A stretch of 64,000 nt of DNA from Ferruginibacter sp. (lineage in GTDB: Bacteria; Bacteroidota; Bacteroidia; Chitinophagales; Chitinophagaceae): the NCBI GenBank assembly GCA_016786725.1, contig JAEUVU010000020.1, positions 124,001 to 188,000 on the forward strand. The letters are read 5' to 3'. Both the position numbers and the translations under genes were made by a program. How positions within the stretch are numbered: position 1 is the first letter of the stretch; each line of letters opens with the position of its first letter. Below are positions 26,005 through 36,128 of the stretch, one piece after another. The notes under the pieces were generated by a model. The model had not been told where the DNA came from and made no database searches. It was given only the letters and a program-made list of their open reading frames with translations.

Positions 26005-26967
26005 ATGAGGATCCTTATTACCGGCATCAATGGATTTGTTGCACAACATTTTCTTGCTTTTCTTACAAAGCAGAAAGAAGAATTTACCGTTTTAGGTATC
26101 GGCAGATCTGAACCAGCTTTTGATAGCAAACAATTTGCACCGCTTAAAATTGAATATGCACAGGTTGATTTGCTGAACCGGAAAGATGTTGGAGATATCC
26201 TGAAGCATTTTAAACCGCAGTATTTACTGCACCTGGCATCTATCAGCAGTGTTGGCCACAGCTGGAAAAATCCGAATGACAGTTTCGTAAACAATACCAA
26301 TATCTTTTTAAACCTTGTTGACCAGATCAGGCTACTTGATATCCCCTGCCGGATATTATCCATCGGTTCCAGTGAAGAATATGGAAATGTAAGCGAAACT
26401 CAGCTTCCACTTACAGAAGAAAGCCCGTTACATCCTATAAGCCCCTATGCTGTTGCCAGGGTATCGCAGGAAATGATATCAAAAATTTATGCCGATGGGT
26501 ATGGTATGGATATTATTATGACCCGTTCTTTCAATCACATCGGCCCGGGACAGAAAAATGTTTTTGTTATTTCATCATTTGCAAAACAACTGGTACACAT
26601 TGCCAACAATCCATCTGCCGGTAAAACAGTGATTACCGGGGATCTTGGCATTATCAGGGATTTTGTAGATGTACGGGATGTGGTAAAAGCTTATTACCTG
26701 TTGCTGAAAGAAGGAAAGAAAGGTGAAGTATATAATATCTGTTCCGGAACGGGTGTATCATTGCAACAGATCATGGATAAAATGTGTGGTATACTGAATA
26801 TAAATATTACGTTACTGCAGGACGCAAACCTCATCAGGCCAAATGATAACAGGATCATTATTGGCAGCGCTGACAAAATAAAAAATAAGTTGGGCTGGAT
26901 TCAGGACATAAGCCTTGATAAAAGCCTGACCGATATTATTAACTGGTGGAAAGAAAAAGATGCCTGA
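26005..26967 (+). CDS. NAD-dependent epimerase/reductase, GDP-6-deoxy-D-mannose reductase (RMD)-like
   Basis: A 320-residue short-chain dehydrogenase of the extended type. The dinucleotide motif is GINGFVAQH (GxxGxxA, last Gly replaced). The block TRSFNHIGPGQ is characteristic of RMD, which reduces GDP-4-keto-6-deoxymannose to GDP-D-rhamnose. The catalytic motif is Tyr148-Ala-Val-Ala-Arg152, so the usual YxxxK lysine is Arg. The partner GDP-mannose 4,6-dehydratase is not in the window. It ends back to back with the converging glycosyltransferase gene, with no space between the stop codons. Confidence 0.8.
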   Translation: MRILITGINGFVAQHFLAFLTKQKEEFTVLGIGRSEPAFDSKQFAPLKIEYAQVDLLNRKDVGDILKHFKPQYLLHLASISSVGHSWKNPNDSFVNNTNIFLNLVDQIRLLDIPCRILSIGSSEEYGNVSETQLPLTEESPLHPISPYAVARVSQEMISKIYADGYGMDIIMTRSFNHIGPGQKNVFVISSFAKQLVHIANNPSAGKTVITGDLGIIRDFVDVRDVVKAYYLLLKEGKKGEVYNICSGTGVSLQQIMDKMCGILNINITLLQDANLIRPNDNRIIIGSADKIKNKLGWIQDISLDKSLTDIINWWKEKDA

Positions 26968-28107
26968 TCAACGCATGGTTTTCTGCATGCTTTCCCATAG
27001 CAATGCAGCCGTTCTGTCCCAGGAGAATAATTGCTTTTGTTTAAATCCCTTTTCGGCCAGTTCTGCACAAAGCCCTTCTTTATTCTCATAAAGCTTTTTC
27101 ATGCCTGCAACAATACTTGCAATATCAAATGGGTCTGCATACACCGCAGCATCTCCTGCTACCTCCGGCAGTGAAGTAACATTGGCTGCAAGCACCGGTA
27201 CGCCTGCTTCAAAAGCTTCTACAATGGGTAAACCAAATCCTTCGAATATTGGGACAAAGGTGAGTGCGTAAGCAGCGCCCAGTGCCTGTTTTAATTCATC
27301 ATCACTTAGCCTGCCTGTAAAATGAATATCGCTTTTGTAAAGGCTGGTTTGATATACATCCATGATTTCTGATTGATTCCAAACCATTGCACCGGCTATC
27401 ACCAGTTTAAAATTACTGTCGCTCTGTTTTCTAAATTCATTGAAAGCCTGTAATAACCGAAGCATATTTTTTCTTGGATGCATAGAGCCAACAAAGAAAA
27501 AATAAGGCTGGCCTTCGCTGTATTTTTCCCTGGCTTTAACTTTTTCTTCTCCGGATAAAATATGAAAGCTGCTGTTGATGCCGCATGAAACATTATCAAT
27601 TTTTTCAGGGGCAATTTTATACCAATGAACAATATCTGCTTTACTGTATTCTGATATGGTAGCAATACGGGTTGCCTTTTTTGCAAAGCGTTTGAAGAAG
27701 AAACGGAAATACAGGCGGTTTTTTAAGGCAAGGTTTTCGGGATAGTGTTCAAAATTGAGATCGTAGATAATGGGCAGCTGTTTACAGGAACTCAGTAATG
27801 ATAAAAAGCCTTCGGCAGATACAAACAGATCCGGTTTTATTTTTCGCAAAACAAACGGAAGCACAAACTCCATATAAAAAATATAGAGCAACGGATGGCG
27901 GTAAGGCGGAAACACTTTTTTGATCGTAACATTCTTGAAATCAAAATAAGGTTCTGTAAAATTCTTATCGGCCAGGATAACAAAAGACACTTCCGGGTTA
28001 CCGGAGATAATCCTTTGCAAAGTGTTTATGGTAAAATAACCGATGCCATCAATCTGTTTATTCCGTAAAACCCAGCAATTAACTGCAATGGTACGTTTGT
28101 CTGCCAT
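26968..28107 (-). CDS. Glycosyltransferase family 4
   Basis: A 379-residue GT-B enzyme of the mannosyl/rhamnosyl-transferase type. It has the N-terminal NKQIDGIGYFT acceptor loop, PIIYDLNFEHYPE, the VGSMHPRKNMLRLLQAF phosphate-binding loop, and the EX7E donor motif in FEGFGLPIVEAFEAG. It is the last gene of the mqnA-led minus-strand run and starts 6 bp after the gene upstream. No terminator follows; its stop directly abuts that of the + strand reductase gene. Confidence 0.9.
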   Translation of the reverse strand: MADKRTIAVNCWVLRNKQIDGIGYFTINTLQRIISGNPEVSFVILADKNFTEPYFDFKNVTIKKVFPPYRHPLLYIFYMEFVLPFVLRKIKPDLFVSAEGFLSLLSSCKQLPIIYDLNFEHYPENLALKNRLYFRFFFKRFAKKATRIATISEYSKADIVHWYKIAPEKIDNVSCGINSSFHILSGEEKVKAREKYSEGQPYFFFVGSMHPRKNMLRLLQAFNEFRKQSDSNFKLVIAGAMVWNQSEIMDVYQTSLYKSDIHFTGRLSDDELKQALGAAYALTFVPIFEGFGLPIVEAFEAGVPVLAANVTSLPEVAGDAAVYADPFDIASIVAGMKKLYENKEGLCAELAEKGFKQKQLFSWDRTAALLWESMQKTMR

Positions 28108-28113
28108 TTTTAA

Positions 28114-29406
28114 TCAGTTGTTGAAATATTTTTCTGCATAATACTTCATCAGGTCTTCTTTATGCTCCTGTATTAAGAACAATTGGTTTTCATTAGATAA
28201 TATCTTCTGCAAAAACCTTGTAAGTACCAGGTATTTCTGGAGGCCCAGTAATCGTTTCGTCATTCGCAGCATCGTCAATATCAGGCTGAGCCTTCGCCTG
28301 TTTACTGCATTGTCGGCACCTTTAGTCATGGCACCACTATCATTGCTGCTGATAATAAGTTTGTCTTTAAGCAGTTTGCTGTGCAAACTGCCGGTACCAA
28401 CAGAAAATGGAGAGGCCGCTTTGTTAACCAAATTAAGTTCGTCCATTCTCCTGTATAGTCTTCTGTGCAATGGTAATATTGCATCTCCGTTATCAAAACC
28501 GGCAAAACCATATTTTAATACAATCAGTTCCTTAAATGAATTATTAATTACTTTATTGCCATAGTCAACTATCAACGATTCCCATTCTTTGTATTTAGTA
28601 ATATCCAGTGTTTTACATTGTTTGTTGCGATAAACATCCAATGGGTTTACACCGGAAAAATGAATGAATATGATTGGATATTGGTTTTCCCTGTTCCCAC
28701 TAAGGCCAACTTTCTTTTTCTCTCCTTCAATAAAAATATCCCTTTCATGTATATTCCAGTAAGCAATGTTAAGCCCGGGATGATGGGTGCTTAACATCCT
28801 ATCTCCAAAGTATGATGGAACAAAATCCATCCATTTCTGATCAACGTGCAACGATTCAAACCGGTCGCCATAACAAAATTTTGAAAGCCTGTCCATCCAC
28901 CAATTCAACAACAGTGTTGCATCTTCATTATTTTTAAGTGCTGCAAAACCAAGATTGTAAATACCGGCAAACAACAGCTCGGTATCATTCATATTTCCTG
29001 TAAAACTCACCTGGGGCCTTATAATATGAGGCGTGAGCACACAAAATTTTTCATCCAGCCAATCAAAAATAACCTGTGGCGACTGGTAGAAATAAATATC
29101 AGGATCTACATAGATTGCTTTGGCATATTGCTTTTTATTGAATAAATGCGAAAAAACAAATGGCTTTACAGCCGTGCTGTATTCCGTAACATTGTATTTA
29201 AAGGACATGTCCGTTATCGCCGGAACAATTTCCTTATCAACCAACTCAATTGAATATTTTTCAAAGAAATGTTGCGGTACTCCTTCTTTACCATCAACCA
29301 GGAATATAGTAAAATCTGCCCCGCTGTTTTGTTCCCTCAGCGAATCAGCCAGCGTAAAAGCAAATGAAAGATAGTTTCTGGCAACAATGGTAAATACAAT
29401 ATTCAT
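28114..29406 (-). CDS. Putative GT-A glycosyltransferase
   Basis: A 430-residue protein. The N-terminal domain has NIVFTIVARNYLSFAFTLADSL and a DxD motif in YVDPDIYFY (about residue 100), with a later HVDQKWMD and a metal-ligand-like HFSGVNP. This is the pattern of GT8-like, nucleotide-sugar dependent, retaining transferases. The C-terminal about 130 residues are basic and not recognised. It lies in the polysaccharide operon, 6 bp from each neighbour. Confidence 0.75.
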   Translation of the reverse strand: MNIVFTIVARNYLSFAFTLADSLREQNSGADFTIFLVDGKEGVPQHFFEKYSIELVDKEIVPAITDMSFKYNVTEYSTAVKPFVFSHLFNKKQYAKAIYVDPDIYFYQSPQVIFDWLDEKFCVLTPHIIRPQVSFTGNMNDTELLFAGIYNLGFAALKNNEDATLLLNWWMDRLSKFCYGDRFESLHVDQKWMDFVPSYFGDRMLSTHHPGLNIAYWNIHERDIFIEGEKKKVGLSGNRENQYPIIFIHFSGVNPLDVYRNKQCKTLDITKYKEWESLIVDYGNKVINNSFKELIVLKYGFAGFDNGDAILPLHRRLYRRMDELNLVNKAASPFSVGTGSLHSKLLKDKLIISSNDSGAMTKGADNAVNRRRLSLILTMLRMTKRLLGLQKYLVLTRFLQKILSNENQLFLIQEHKEDLMKYYAEKYFNN

Positions 29407-29412
29407 TTTGGT

Positions 29413-29949
29413 TTATAGCATTTTTATTAACCTTGCAGGTATCCCCCCGATAACAGAGTTTGGAGGAAAACTTTGCGTTACAACTGCATTGGCACCGATG
29501 ATACTGTTTTTGCCAATGGTAACACCAGACAGAATTGATACTCCTTCACCGATCCACACATTATCCTCTATGATAACAGGCCCCTTGCTCACCAATGGCC
29601 TTTGTACCGGTGGTAATTGTAATGCTTCTGCAGAAATTTCTCCATGAGAATGATCGTTGATGAAAATACGGCTTGCCATCAGTACATTGTTGCCTATTAC
29701 TACTTTATCAATGCAGCCGATGTGCACATCAGAGTTAAGGCTTACATTATTTCCAATAATTATTTCTGGTGTAAACACCTGGTCGTAATACCTGTCCCAT
29801 GCTTCAAGCCTGGTATTCCAAAGGCACGAAAAATTATCACCGATGGAAATGTATTGATGGTTTTTTATGTAAAAAGGGAACCGGACTGACAAATGGTTGC
29901 CAATTTTTTTAAACCTTCTTTTTTTATATGTCCATTGAAACCTGTTCAT
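29413..29949 (-). CDS. Hexapeptide-repeat (left-handed beta-helix) acyltransferase
   Basis: A 178-residue protein built on repeated [IV]GxNxx turns: ISIGDN, IIIGNNVSL, VVIGNNVLM, VIIEDNVWIGEGVSILSGVTIG and IIGANAVVT. The active-site His is probable in INDHSHG. The family O- or N-acetylates sugars; in this operon it may acetylate the repeat unit. The start is ATG 29949, 3 bp from the stop of the gene upstream. Confidence 0.88.
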   Translation of the reverse strand: MNRFQWTYKKRRFKKIGNHLSVRFPFYIKNHQYISIGDNFSCLWNTRLEAWDRYYDQVFTPEIIIGNNVSLNSDVHIGCIDKVVIGNNVLMASRIFINDHSHGEISAEALQLPPVQRPLVSKGPVIIEDNVWIGEGVSILSGVTIGKNSIIGANAVVTQSFPPNSVIGGIPARLIKML

Positions 29950-29952
29950 GTA

Positions 29953-30927
29953 TCAGAATATGTTTAGCTTCTTCATACCATAGTAATATTTCTTTCCCAA
30001 AAATACAGGTAAAATATCCAGCGGAAATAATACTATCCAGTAAATGAAATACTTTTTGTACAACTTTCTTAATTGTATAAATGGAGATTCCTCCTTGTTA
30101 AAATTGCCCATTTCTTTTTGCTTATACCGGATACAATAGAGAGGCATAAAATCCTTTATTATATAATAGTTGAGAATATCAGTTGCATAGGGCTGTACCA
30201 ACCCCTGCTTTATCAGGCTATTAACTATATGGTTTAAATTAGTACCAAAGGTTTTGAACAGGTTATAACCGCCGGTATTATTGCCTTTGCAGGCTATTAA
30301 CTGCCCCTGCAGATATAAACATTTTTTTTCTGTAAAAACAGATGGCAGCACCCACTGCAGTTGAATAAGATTAGTGCCTAAAAAAGGAGTAAGATCTTTA
30401 TTTTGTACTACCTGTTTTTTGAATATAACGGCACTTATAAAAGTTGTCCAGATATTGATTGTTTTTAGAAAAGCCTTTTTATCCTCAAATACAATGGCGC
30501 TTGCAGGATTGCTTTTTTGGGGCTTTTCAAGTAAATAATCTTCGCCAAACCAATAATTGCCCAGATATATTAAGTCAAACTGTTTTTTGGATAATTGTTC
30601 TAAAATTATTTTTAATTGCCCTTCAAGTAAGATATCATCATCCCCGAAAATCCAGCAATACTCACCATTTGCCTTTTCGAGACATGTTAACATATTCCCA
30701 TCTGCTCCCAAATTTGATTTGTTCTTATGATATTGAATATTTTTTTGCAGAAGCATATACTTGCGGACTGTTTCCTGGGTATCGTCTGTTGAACAATTAT
30801 CCGTTACAATCAATTCTATCCCATCTCCTGCATCTTTCATTTCCCGGCAAAAATTATTCAGGCAAATATCTAAATAACCGGCCCTGTTAAAAGTAGGGAT
30901 ACATATAGATAATAACACATTACTCAT
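29953..30927 (-). CDS. Family 2 glycosyltransferase, abequosyltransferase (RfbV/WbaV)-like
   Basis: A 324-residue GT-A enzyme with SICIPTFNRAGYLD, VTDNCSTDDTQE, NKSNLGADGNML and GEYCWIFGDDDIL (DxD-type). From memory the same order of blocks occurs in the Salmonella abequosyltransferase, which adds a CDP-3,6-dideoxyhexose to the O-antigen unit. The presence of ddhA, ddhB and ddhC upstream in the same run supports transfer of a dideoxy sugar. The exact donor is inference. Its ATG directly abuts the stop of the methyltransferase gene. Confidence 0.85.
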   Translation of the reverse strand: MSNVLLSICIPTFNRAGYLDICLNNFCREMKDAGDGIELIVTDNCSTDDTQETVRKYMLLQKNIQYHKNKSNLGADGNMLTCLEKANGEYCWIFGDDDILLEGQLKIILEQLSKKQFDLIYLGNYWFGEDYLLEKPQKSNPASAIVFEDKKAFLKTINIWTTFISAVIFKKQVVQNKDLTPFLGTNLIQLQWVLPSVFTEKKCLYLQGQLIACKGNNTGGYNLFKTFGTNLNHIVNSLIKQGLVQPYATDILNYYIIKDFMPLYCIRYKQKEMGNFNKEESPFIQLRKLYKKYFIYWIVLFPLDILPVFLGKKYYYGMKKLNIF

Positions 30928-32091
30928 TTAAAGCTGTTGCCTGTTCTTTTTATAAAGGTATTCGTACTCATCGCACCTGTAATTCCGGTACATATTCCAC
31001 ATGGCCTTTGCCCTGTAAATCAGCAAAAATTCCGAATCGGCATCAAACCCAAAATTATCGGCATTTATTGATGTGCTTTTATTTGTATGATTTACATGAA
31101 AGATATATTTTTTTGAGATAGCTTTTATTCTGGCAACATAATATTGAATGGTTGCCGGTGCCATTTCTGCCAGGCTATATGAGTTAAAAATAAGATCTGC
31201 CGAATTTTCTTTGATGCTATCAATACAAAAATTGGGCAAAACAACTATATCGTAATTATCAATATTATCCAGCGTATCCTCTCCATACAACATTATTTTT
31301 TTTTGCGGAAAACAGCACATCAGGTAATAAGAAGTGAGCGCCATGTTTTCCGGCAGGTCAAAATCAACATACGTAAGCTTTTCAATATTCTTATTCAGAA
31401 AATAAGCCAGGCCTCCGTACCCGCCTCCGATCTCCATTATTGTTTTCCGGTTGTTTCCACTTTCGCTCAATAAATTTTTTATCGAGGAAGCATAATAGTG
31501 AAGATACTCTGCGCCGGTGCGGATATAATTATCATCTTTATAATAACCATATGAGTTCCCGTATTCGGGCATATACAATGCTTTTACCTGGCCGTTGTTG
31601 CCAAAAGAACTTTTCCATAAATCAAACCTGTAATTGCTGTCGTTCAGGTACATTTTTGAATGCAGCCTGCCGGGTACAGGTTTGGCAAAAAAATTACTAT
31701 GCATATCAATAGCCAACCCATGCAGGCCGGTACTGCATTTCTCCCTCATAAAATTTGAGTAGGCTTTTCGGAGAGCAGGTATATCTCCGGATTGAAGAAC
31801 GGGCATTATATCCTGCATGTAATAACGGTAAATGTATTTCCATTCATTTGTTACAGTAAAAATATCCTCCCTGTCAATTTTTTCAGCAATGGTTTTTTGA
31901 TAAGCATTTATTATCCTGATAAAAATTTCATCGCCAACGTTATTTTCCTGTGGCCTGTTTACAAAACATCCCTTTATCTCTTCCTGCCCCGTTTTTTTTT
32001 TGTAATTGTTGTAAAAAAAGTGGTTGGCTAAAAAATAGTTTAAAGCAGGTATTTTTTCTGCTTTCCTTATAGCCTTTTTTATAATTGACAT
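30928..32091 (-). CDS. Putative sugar O-methyltransferase
   Basis: A 387-residue protein with a class I SAM-binding site near residue 220: TIMEIGGGYGGLAYFL, followed by YVDFDLPENMALTSYYL and VVLPNFCI. The layout matches the putative sugar O-methyltransferase family found in O-antigen clusters. It may methylate a hydroxyl of the repeat-unit sugar. The first about 150 residues are unique to this family and have no recognised motif. Confidence 0.75.
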   Translation of the reverse strand: MSIIKKAIRKAEKIPALNYFLANHFFYNNYKKKTGQEEIKGCFVNRPQENNVGDEIFIRIINAYQKTIAEKIDREDIFTVTNEWKYIYRYYMQDIMPVLQSGDIPALRKAYSNFMREKCSTGLHGLAIDMHSNFFAKPVPGRLHSKMYLNDSNYRFDLWKSSFGNNGQVKALYMPEYGNSYGYYKDDNYIRTGAEYLHYYASSIKNLLSESGNNRKTIMEIGGGYGGLAYFLNKNIEKLTYVDFDLPENMALTSYYLMCCFPQKKIMLYGEDTLDNIDNYDIVVLPNFCIDSIKENSADLIFNSYSLAEMAPATIQYYVARIKAISKKYIFHVNHTNKSTSINADNFGFDADSEFLLIYRAKAMWNMYRNYRCDEYEYLYKKNRQQL

Positions 32092-32138
32092 ATATACCTG
32101 TTTATGTACCTGTTTATGGCCTTTCTTAATTGCTGTTA

Positions 32139-33449
32139 TTATTTTTGTAAGGATACAAATTCCTTTACTTTAGAAAAAATATACTTCAGGTGTTCTTCAT
32201 CAAGCCCCGGCCAAACACCCAGCCAGAATGAATTAAGCATTACTAGGTCAGTATTGTTAAGGTTATCGGCCAGCCTGTATTTAATATTTTTATAAGCCGG
32301 CTGTTTTAAAAGATTGCCGCCAAATAAAAGCCTGGTACCAATCTTATTTTCTTCCAGATAGGCAACCAGTTCATTCCTGTTTAAAGAACTTTCTTTTTTG
32401 ATAGTAAGTAAAAAACCAAACCAGCTTGGGTTGCTGTTTACTGTTTTTTCGGGCAATATAAAATGGTTACCAAGTTCTTTAAAGAGATTGTATAAAACTG
32501 AATGATTCTTTCTTCGCTTCTCAATAAAAGTATCAACTTTTTTTAGCTGGCTAAGGCCAATGGCGGCCTGCATATCTGTGGCCTTTAAATTAAAGCCAAT
32601 GTGGCTGTAAGTATATTTATGGTCATACCCCCCGGGCAAATCGCCCAGTTGCTGGCAAAAACGGATGCCGCAGGTATTATCTTTACCTGGCGCACACCAG
32701 CAATCTCTTCCCCAATCCCGAAAACTTTCTGCAATTTTTTTAAGCTTTGGGTTATTAATAAGCAAAGCCCCTCCTTCGCCCATGGTGATATGATGGGCCG
32801 GATAAAAAGATAAGGTTGCAAGGTCGCCAAAAGTTCCTGTCTTTTTTCCATCGTACTCTGCTCCCAGCGAATCACAATCATCCTCAATTACCCACAGATT
32901 GTATTTTTTAGCCACCTGCATAACCGCTTCAAGGTTAAAAGGATTGCCCAATGTATGGGCAAGCATAATTACTTTTGTTTTAGGTGTTATGGATGCCTCC
33001 AGTAATGAAACATCAATATTGTAAGCAGGAATTTCAATGTCAAGAAAAACAGGAATGCAGCCGTATTGAATCAAAGGATTAATGGTTGTGGGAAACCCAG
33101 CGGCAATTGTTATCACTTCATCGCCCGGTAATACCTGCCTTTCTAAAAGCCTGGGTGAAGTGAGGGTGTAAAATGCAAGCAGGTTTGCAGAGGAACCGGA
33201 ATTAACAAGCAGTGAATACCGGCACCCGATATATTTTGCCAGTTCTTTTTCAAAGGCTTCACTAAAACGGCCGGCTGTAAGCCATCCATCCAGAACAGCT
33301 TCAACCCCGAACATCAGATCTTCCTTATCTAATATTTTTCCTGTTACAGGAATATAACTTTCGCCAATCGTAATTTTCCTGGTTAGCTGCTGTTCAATTT
33401 TTTTGTTTAAAAAACTGTTCGTACTTATTTCATTATCTAAATCTATCAT
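32139..33449 (-). CDS. ddhC: CDP-4-keto-6-deoxy-D-glucose 3-dehydrase (E1)
   Basis: Removes the 3-hydroxyl of CDP-4-keto-6-deoxyglucose with pyridoxamine phosphate and a [2Fe-2S] centre, the step that creates 3,6-dideoxyhexoses. The aminotransferase fold has the usual Lys replaced by His220 in [13 protein letters not shown], the hallmark of this enzyme. Cys192, Cys250, Cys252 and Cys260 are spaced exactly C-X57-C-X1-C-X7-C, the published cluster-binding pattern of E1. Length 436 is normal. The gene lies 5 bp after the thiamine enzyme. Its reductase partner E3 (ddhD) is not in the window. Also called rfbH. Confidence 0.96.
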   Translation of the reverse strand: MIDLDNEISTNSFLNKKIEQQLTRKITIGESYIPVTGKILDKEDLMFGVEAVLDGWLTAGRFSEAFEKELAKYIGCRYSLLVNSGSSANLLAFYTLTSPRLLERQVLPGDEVITIAAGFPTTINPLIQYGCIPVFLDIEIPAYNIDVSLLEASITPKTKVIMLAHTLGNPFNLEAVMQVAKKYNLWVIEDDCDSLGAEYDGKKTGTFGDLATLSFYPAHHITMGEGGALLINNPKLKKIAESFRDWGRDCWCAPGKDNTCGIRFCQQLGDLPGGYDHKYTYSHIGFNLKATDMQAAIGLSQLKKVDTFIEKRRKNHSVLYNLFKELGNHFILPEKTVNSNPSWFGFLLTIKKESSLNRNELVAYLEENKIGTRLLFGGNLLKQPAYKNIKYRLADNLNNTDLVMLNSFWLGVWPGLDEEHLKYIFSKVKEFVSLQK

Positions 33450-33454
33450 CTTGA

Positions 33455-35182
33455 TTATGTACTTTCCATTTCAGTGGGTTTAAAAAACGGTTCCATTTCA
33501 GTTATTGGTTTGCCAAATGCAATTTTAGGATAAATATTAGTTAACGGTTCAATCATTACCTGAAGTAACACCGGTTTATCCTTATTCCTATCGCTCCACA
33601 GCCATTGTACCGCCCCGGCAATTTGCCCGGTATGTTTTATTGTTTTTGAATTAATGCCGTATGCCTTTGCTACTTTTTCAAAATCAGGCGCTGAGTATCC
33701 CCAAAATGTTGACTGGTACCTTTCATCAAAATAACTTTGCTGAAACTGGGTGATCATTCCGAGGCTTTCATTATTGATCACAACAATTTTAACGGGCAAT
33801 TGATTGCGGATGATGGTTTGCAACTCCTGTAAATTAATCTGCATACAACCATCTCCTATAATGGCAACAACCGGTTTTTGTTTTAAACTTAAACAGGCGC
33901 CAATAGCTGCTGGCAAGGCAAATCCCATGGCCCCCATACCACCCGATGTTAAAAAAAGCTGGTCACTTTTTATTTCCAATGATTGAGCTGCCCACATCTG
34001 ATGGGCGCCCACATCAGCTACATATGCTTTTGCTTTTTTGGAATTTTGCGAAAGTACATGCATAAAATAATTAGGGTTGATGCCTTTACACATGAGCTCC
34101 TTGTGATCGGGCCATTTTTTCTGCAAAGAATCAATGTATTCAAACCATTCTGTTCTTTTACTGACAGGCTTACTATTAAATATATTGCAAAATGAACTTA
34201 AAAATAATTTAACATCTGCAATAACGGGAATACAGCCCTGTAAACGGTTATTTATTTCACCTGCTTCGCAATCAATATGAAAAATTGTACGGTTTTGAAA
34301 AAAAGCAGTGTCAGCGCCTGTTTGCCTGATATCTAACCTGCTGCCCAATACAATAACTAAATCGGCCTCTCCTAAAGCTATATTTGCCCATCGGTTGCCA
34401 TAACTGCCAATAAAACCAACCCGCTGTTTTGAGGAATATTCAACAGCATCCAGGGCTAACAAAGAGGTTACAACCGGAAGCTTTGTTAACTCCAGGAAAG
34501 ATTTTAATTCTTTTTGCGCAAATGCCGCTCTTACACCTCTGCCCAAAAGCAATAAGGGCTTTTTTGCCTTTTGCAACTCTTTGTATAATTGTTGCAACCG
34601 CATTTGCGAAAGTGATGCTTTTGGTGTTTTAAGTTTGCTGCTGTTCTTTTTCTTTACATCAATATTCATCCGTTGAATATTCATAGGTATATCTATCAAT
34701 ACCGGTCCTGGTCTCCCCGAAACAGCAATTTTAAACGACTCTTCTAAAATTTCCGGCAAATCATTTACGTTGGTTACTAAATAGGCCTTCTTGGTAACCG
34801 GTGTTGCCATGGAAACGATATCGGTTTCCTGAAACCCAAGCTGGCGTATTTTTCTATCGCCTTTTAATTCACTGAGATTTACCTGGCCGGTTATAAAAAT
34901 GGCGGGCGATGAATCAAAATAGCAACTGGCTATACCTGTTAGTAAATTAGTGGCGCCGGGGCCGCTGGTTGCAAGCGCTATACCAGGCAGCCCTGTTACC
35001 CTGCCACAGGCATCTGCAGCAAAAGCTGCGGCCTGTTCATGATGAACAGATACGATCTTTATTTTTGTTTTCAGGTGAAATGAATCAAGGATATGTGTGA
35101 TCATGCCGCCAGACAGTTCAAATATATTTTTTACCCCCCTGGATTCAATGTATGTTGCGATATAATCAGAAGCCTTTATCAT
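33455..35182 (-). CDS. Thiamine-diphosphate-dependent enzyme, acetolactate-synthase fold; probable YerE-type acetyl (C2) transferase
   Basis: A 575-residue three-domain enzyme. The N-domain carries the catalytic Glu49 in [12 protein letters not shown] and [12 protein letters not shown]. The central FAD-type domain has [10 protein letters not shown] and [11 protein letters not shown]. The C-domain has the thiamine motif [12 protein letters not shown]...NN. Acetolactate synthase proper is unlikely because no small subunit or other ilv gene is near. In Yersinia, YerE adds a two-carbon unit from pyruvate to C4 of CDP-4-keto-3,6-dideoxyglucose, and here the gene lies between ddhB/reductase and ddhC. 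It overlaps the reductase gene by 4 bp (ATGA). The YerE role is inference. Confidence 0.8.
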   Translation of the reverse strand: MIKASDYIATYIESRGVKNIFELSGGMITHILDSFHLKTKIKIVSVHHEQAAAFAADACGRVTGLPGIALATSGPGATNLLTGIASCYFDSSPAIFITGQVNLSELKGDRKIRQLGFQETDIVSMATPVTKKAYLVTNVNDLPEILEESFKIAVSGRPGPVLIDIPMNIQRMNIDVKKKNSSKLKTPKASLSQMRLQQLYKELQKAKKPLLLLGRGVRAAFAQKELKSFLELTKLPVVTSLLALDAVEYSSKQRVGFIGSYGNRWANIALGEADLVIVLGSRLDIRQTGADTAFFQNRTIFHIDCEAGEINNRLQGCIPVIADVKLFLSSFCNIFNSKPVSKRTEWFEYIDSLQKKWPDHKELMCKGINPNYFMHVLSQNSKKAKAYVADVGAHQMWAAQSLEIKSDQLFLTSGGMGAMGFALPAAIGACLSLKQKPVVAIIGDGCMQINLQELQTIIRNQLPVKIVVINNESLGMITQFQQSYFDERYQSTFWGYSAPDFEKVAKAYGINSKTIKHTGQIAGAVQWLWSDRNKDKPVLLQVMIEPLTNIYPKIAFGKPITEMEPFFKPTEMEST

Positions 35183-36102
35183 GCCTGGCTTTTATAGTAT
35201 TTTATTGTTTGTTTAAGCCCCTTATCAATTGTGGTAAGGGGAGGTTTCCCGATTTGCTGATGAAATTTATTCATCTTCCCTTTAAGCATTAAAGATTGGT
35301 TTGCCCTTGCCGGCAAAACCCCAAACTCAAGTTTGGTTGCAGTAGTTTTAAAGTTCGCCTTTATTTTCAATGCCATGTTTTTTAAAAGATATGCATTGCT
35401 GCCTGAAATATTGTAAACCCCGTTTTTGGTATTGCTTTTTTTAACCAGCAACAGTATGTATTTAACCAGATCGCCAATGTATAAGTAGGCATATTTTTGT
35501 GTGCCGGCTCCCAGTTCTATCTTTTCCTTTTTATCAATTAATGATTTAATGATATGAGGTATAAACCAATCAGTTGATTCCCTTGGCCCGTAAAAGGCAA
35601 AAAGCCTGAGCCAATACCAGTTCAAATTATGTGTGCCGCAAAATCTTTCAACCCTATTGCAACATTCAACCTTGATTTTTCCATAAGCGGTATCAGGTTT
35701 TACTTTTTCTTTTTCTGAAACCGCCTTATTTAAAAAACCATACTCAGCCTGCGAACCCAATGCAATAAATTTTTCAGTTTTACATACTGCAGCTATATTC
35801 AAAAGATCATTTAGCAGCATTTTGTTGCTTCGCTGGATATGGATATCATTCCTGTGATTTGCTGTAATACCTTCCCAGGCACAATGTATAATAATATCCG
35901 GCTTTAACTCAATGATTGTTGCTTTCAGCCTATCATTTATAATAACCCACTCAACTTTATGCTCAAAATTTTTACAACGCCACAAGTCAGATTTTTTTCT
36001 CCTCAATCCAATTACCCGGTATTTTGATTTTATCAAATGCTCCGCAACATGAGAACCGATAAAGCCGGTGATACCTGTAATTAAAATTATAGCTGGCTTC
36101 AA
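35179..36102 (-). CDS. NAD-dependent epimerase/dehydratase; candidate YerF-like or dideoxyhexose reductase
   Basis: A 307-residue extended SDR. The cofactor site is GITGFIGSH and the catalytic tyrosine-lysine pair is in TAYGKIKVE. The RLFAFYGPRESTDWFIPHII block is typical of nucleotide-sugar reductases. From its place between ddhB and the thiamine enzyme it should reduce the 4-keto or branch ketone of the CDP sugar, as YerF does for yersiniose or Abe/Prt for abequose and paratose. Sequence reading alone cannot decide. It lies 26 bp after ddhB and overlaps the thiamine enzyme gene. Confidence 0.82.
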   Translation of the reverse strand: MKPAIILITGITGFIGSHVAEHLIKSKYRVIGLRRKKSDLWRCKNFEHKVEWVIINDRLKATIIELKPDIIIHCAWEGITANHRNDIHIQRSNKMLLNDLLNIAAVCKTEKFIALGSQAEYGFLNKAVSEKEKVKPDTAYGKIKVECCNRVERFCGTHNLNWYWLRLFAFYGPRESTDWFIPHIIKSLIDKKEKIELGAGTQKYAYLYIGDLVKYILLLVKKSNTKNGVYNISGSNAYLLKNMALKIKANFKTTATKLEFGVLPARANQSLMLKGKMNKFHQQIGKPPLTTIDKGLKQTIKYYKSQA

Positions 36103-36128
36103 TTTCGTTATTTAAATAATGCTCAGTT

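Noticed and set aside
26965..26970. TGATCA palindrome joining two stop codons as a regulatory site
   Set aside because: Six bases, explained by two converging stop codons.
33455..35182. Acetolactate synthase ilvB
   Set aside because: No ilvN, ilvC or other branched-chain genes near; the gene is embedded in the ddh cluster.
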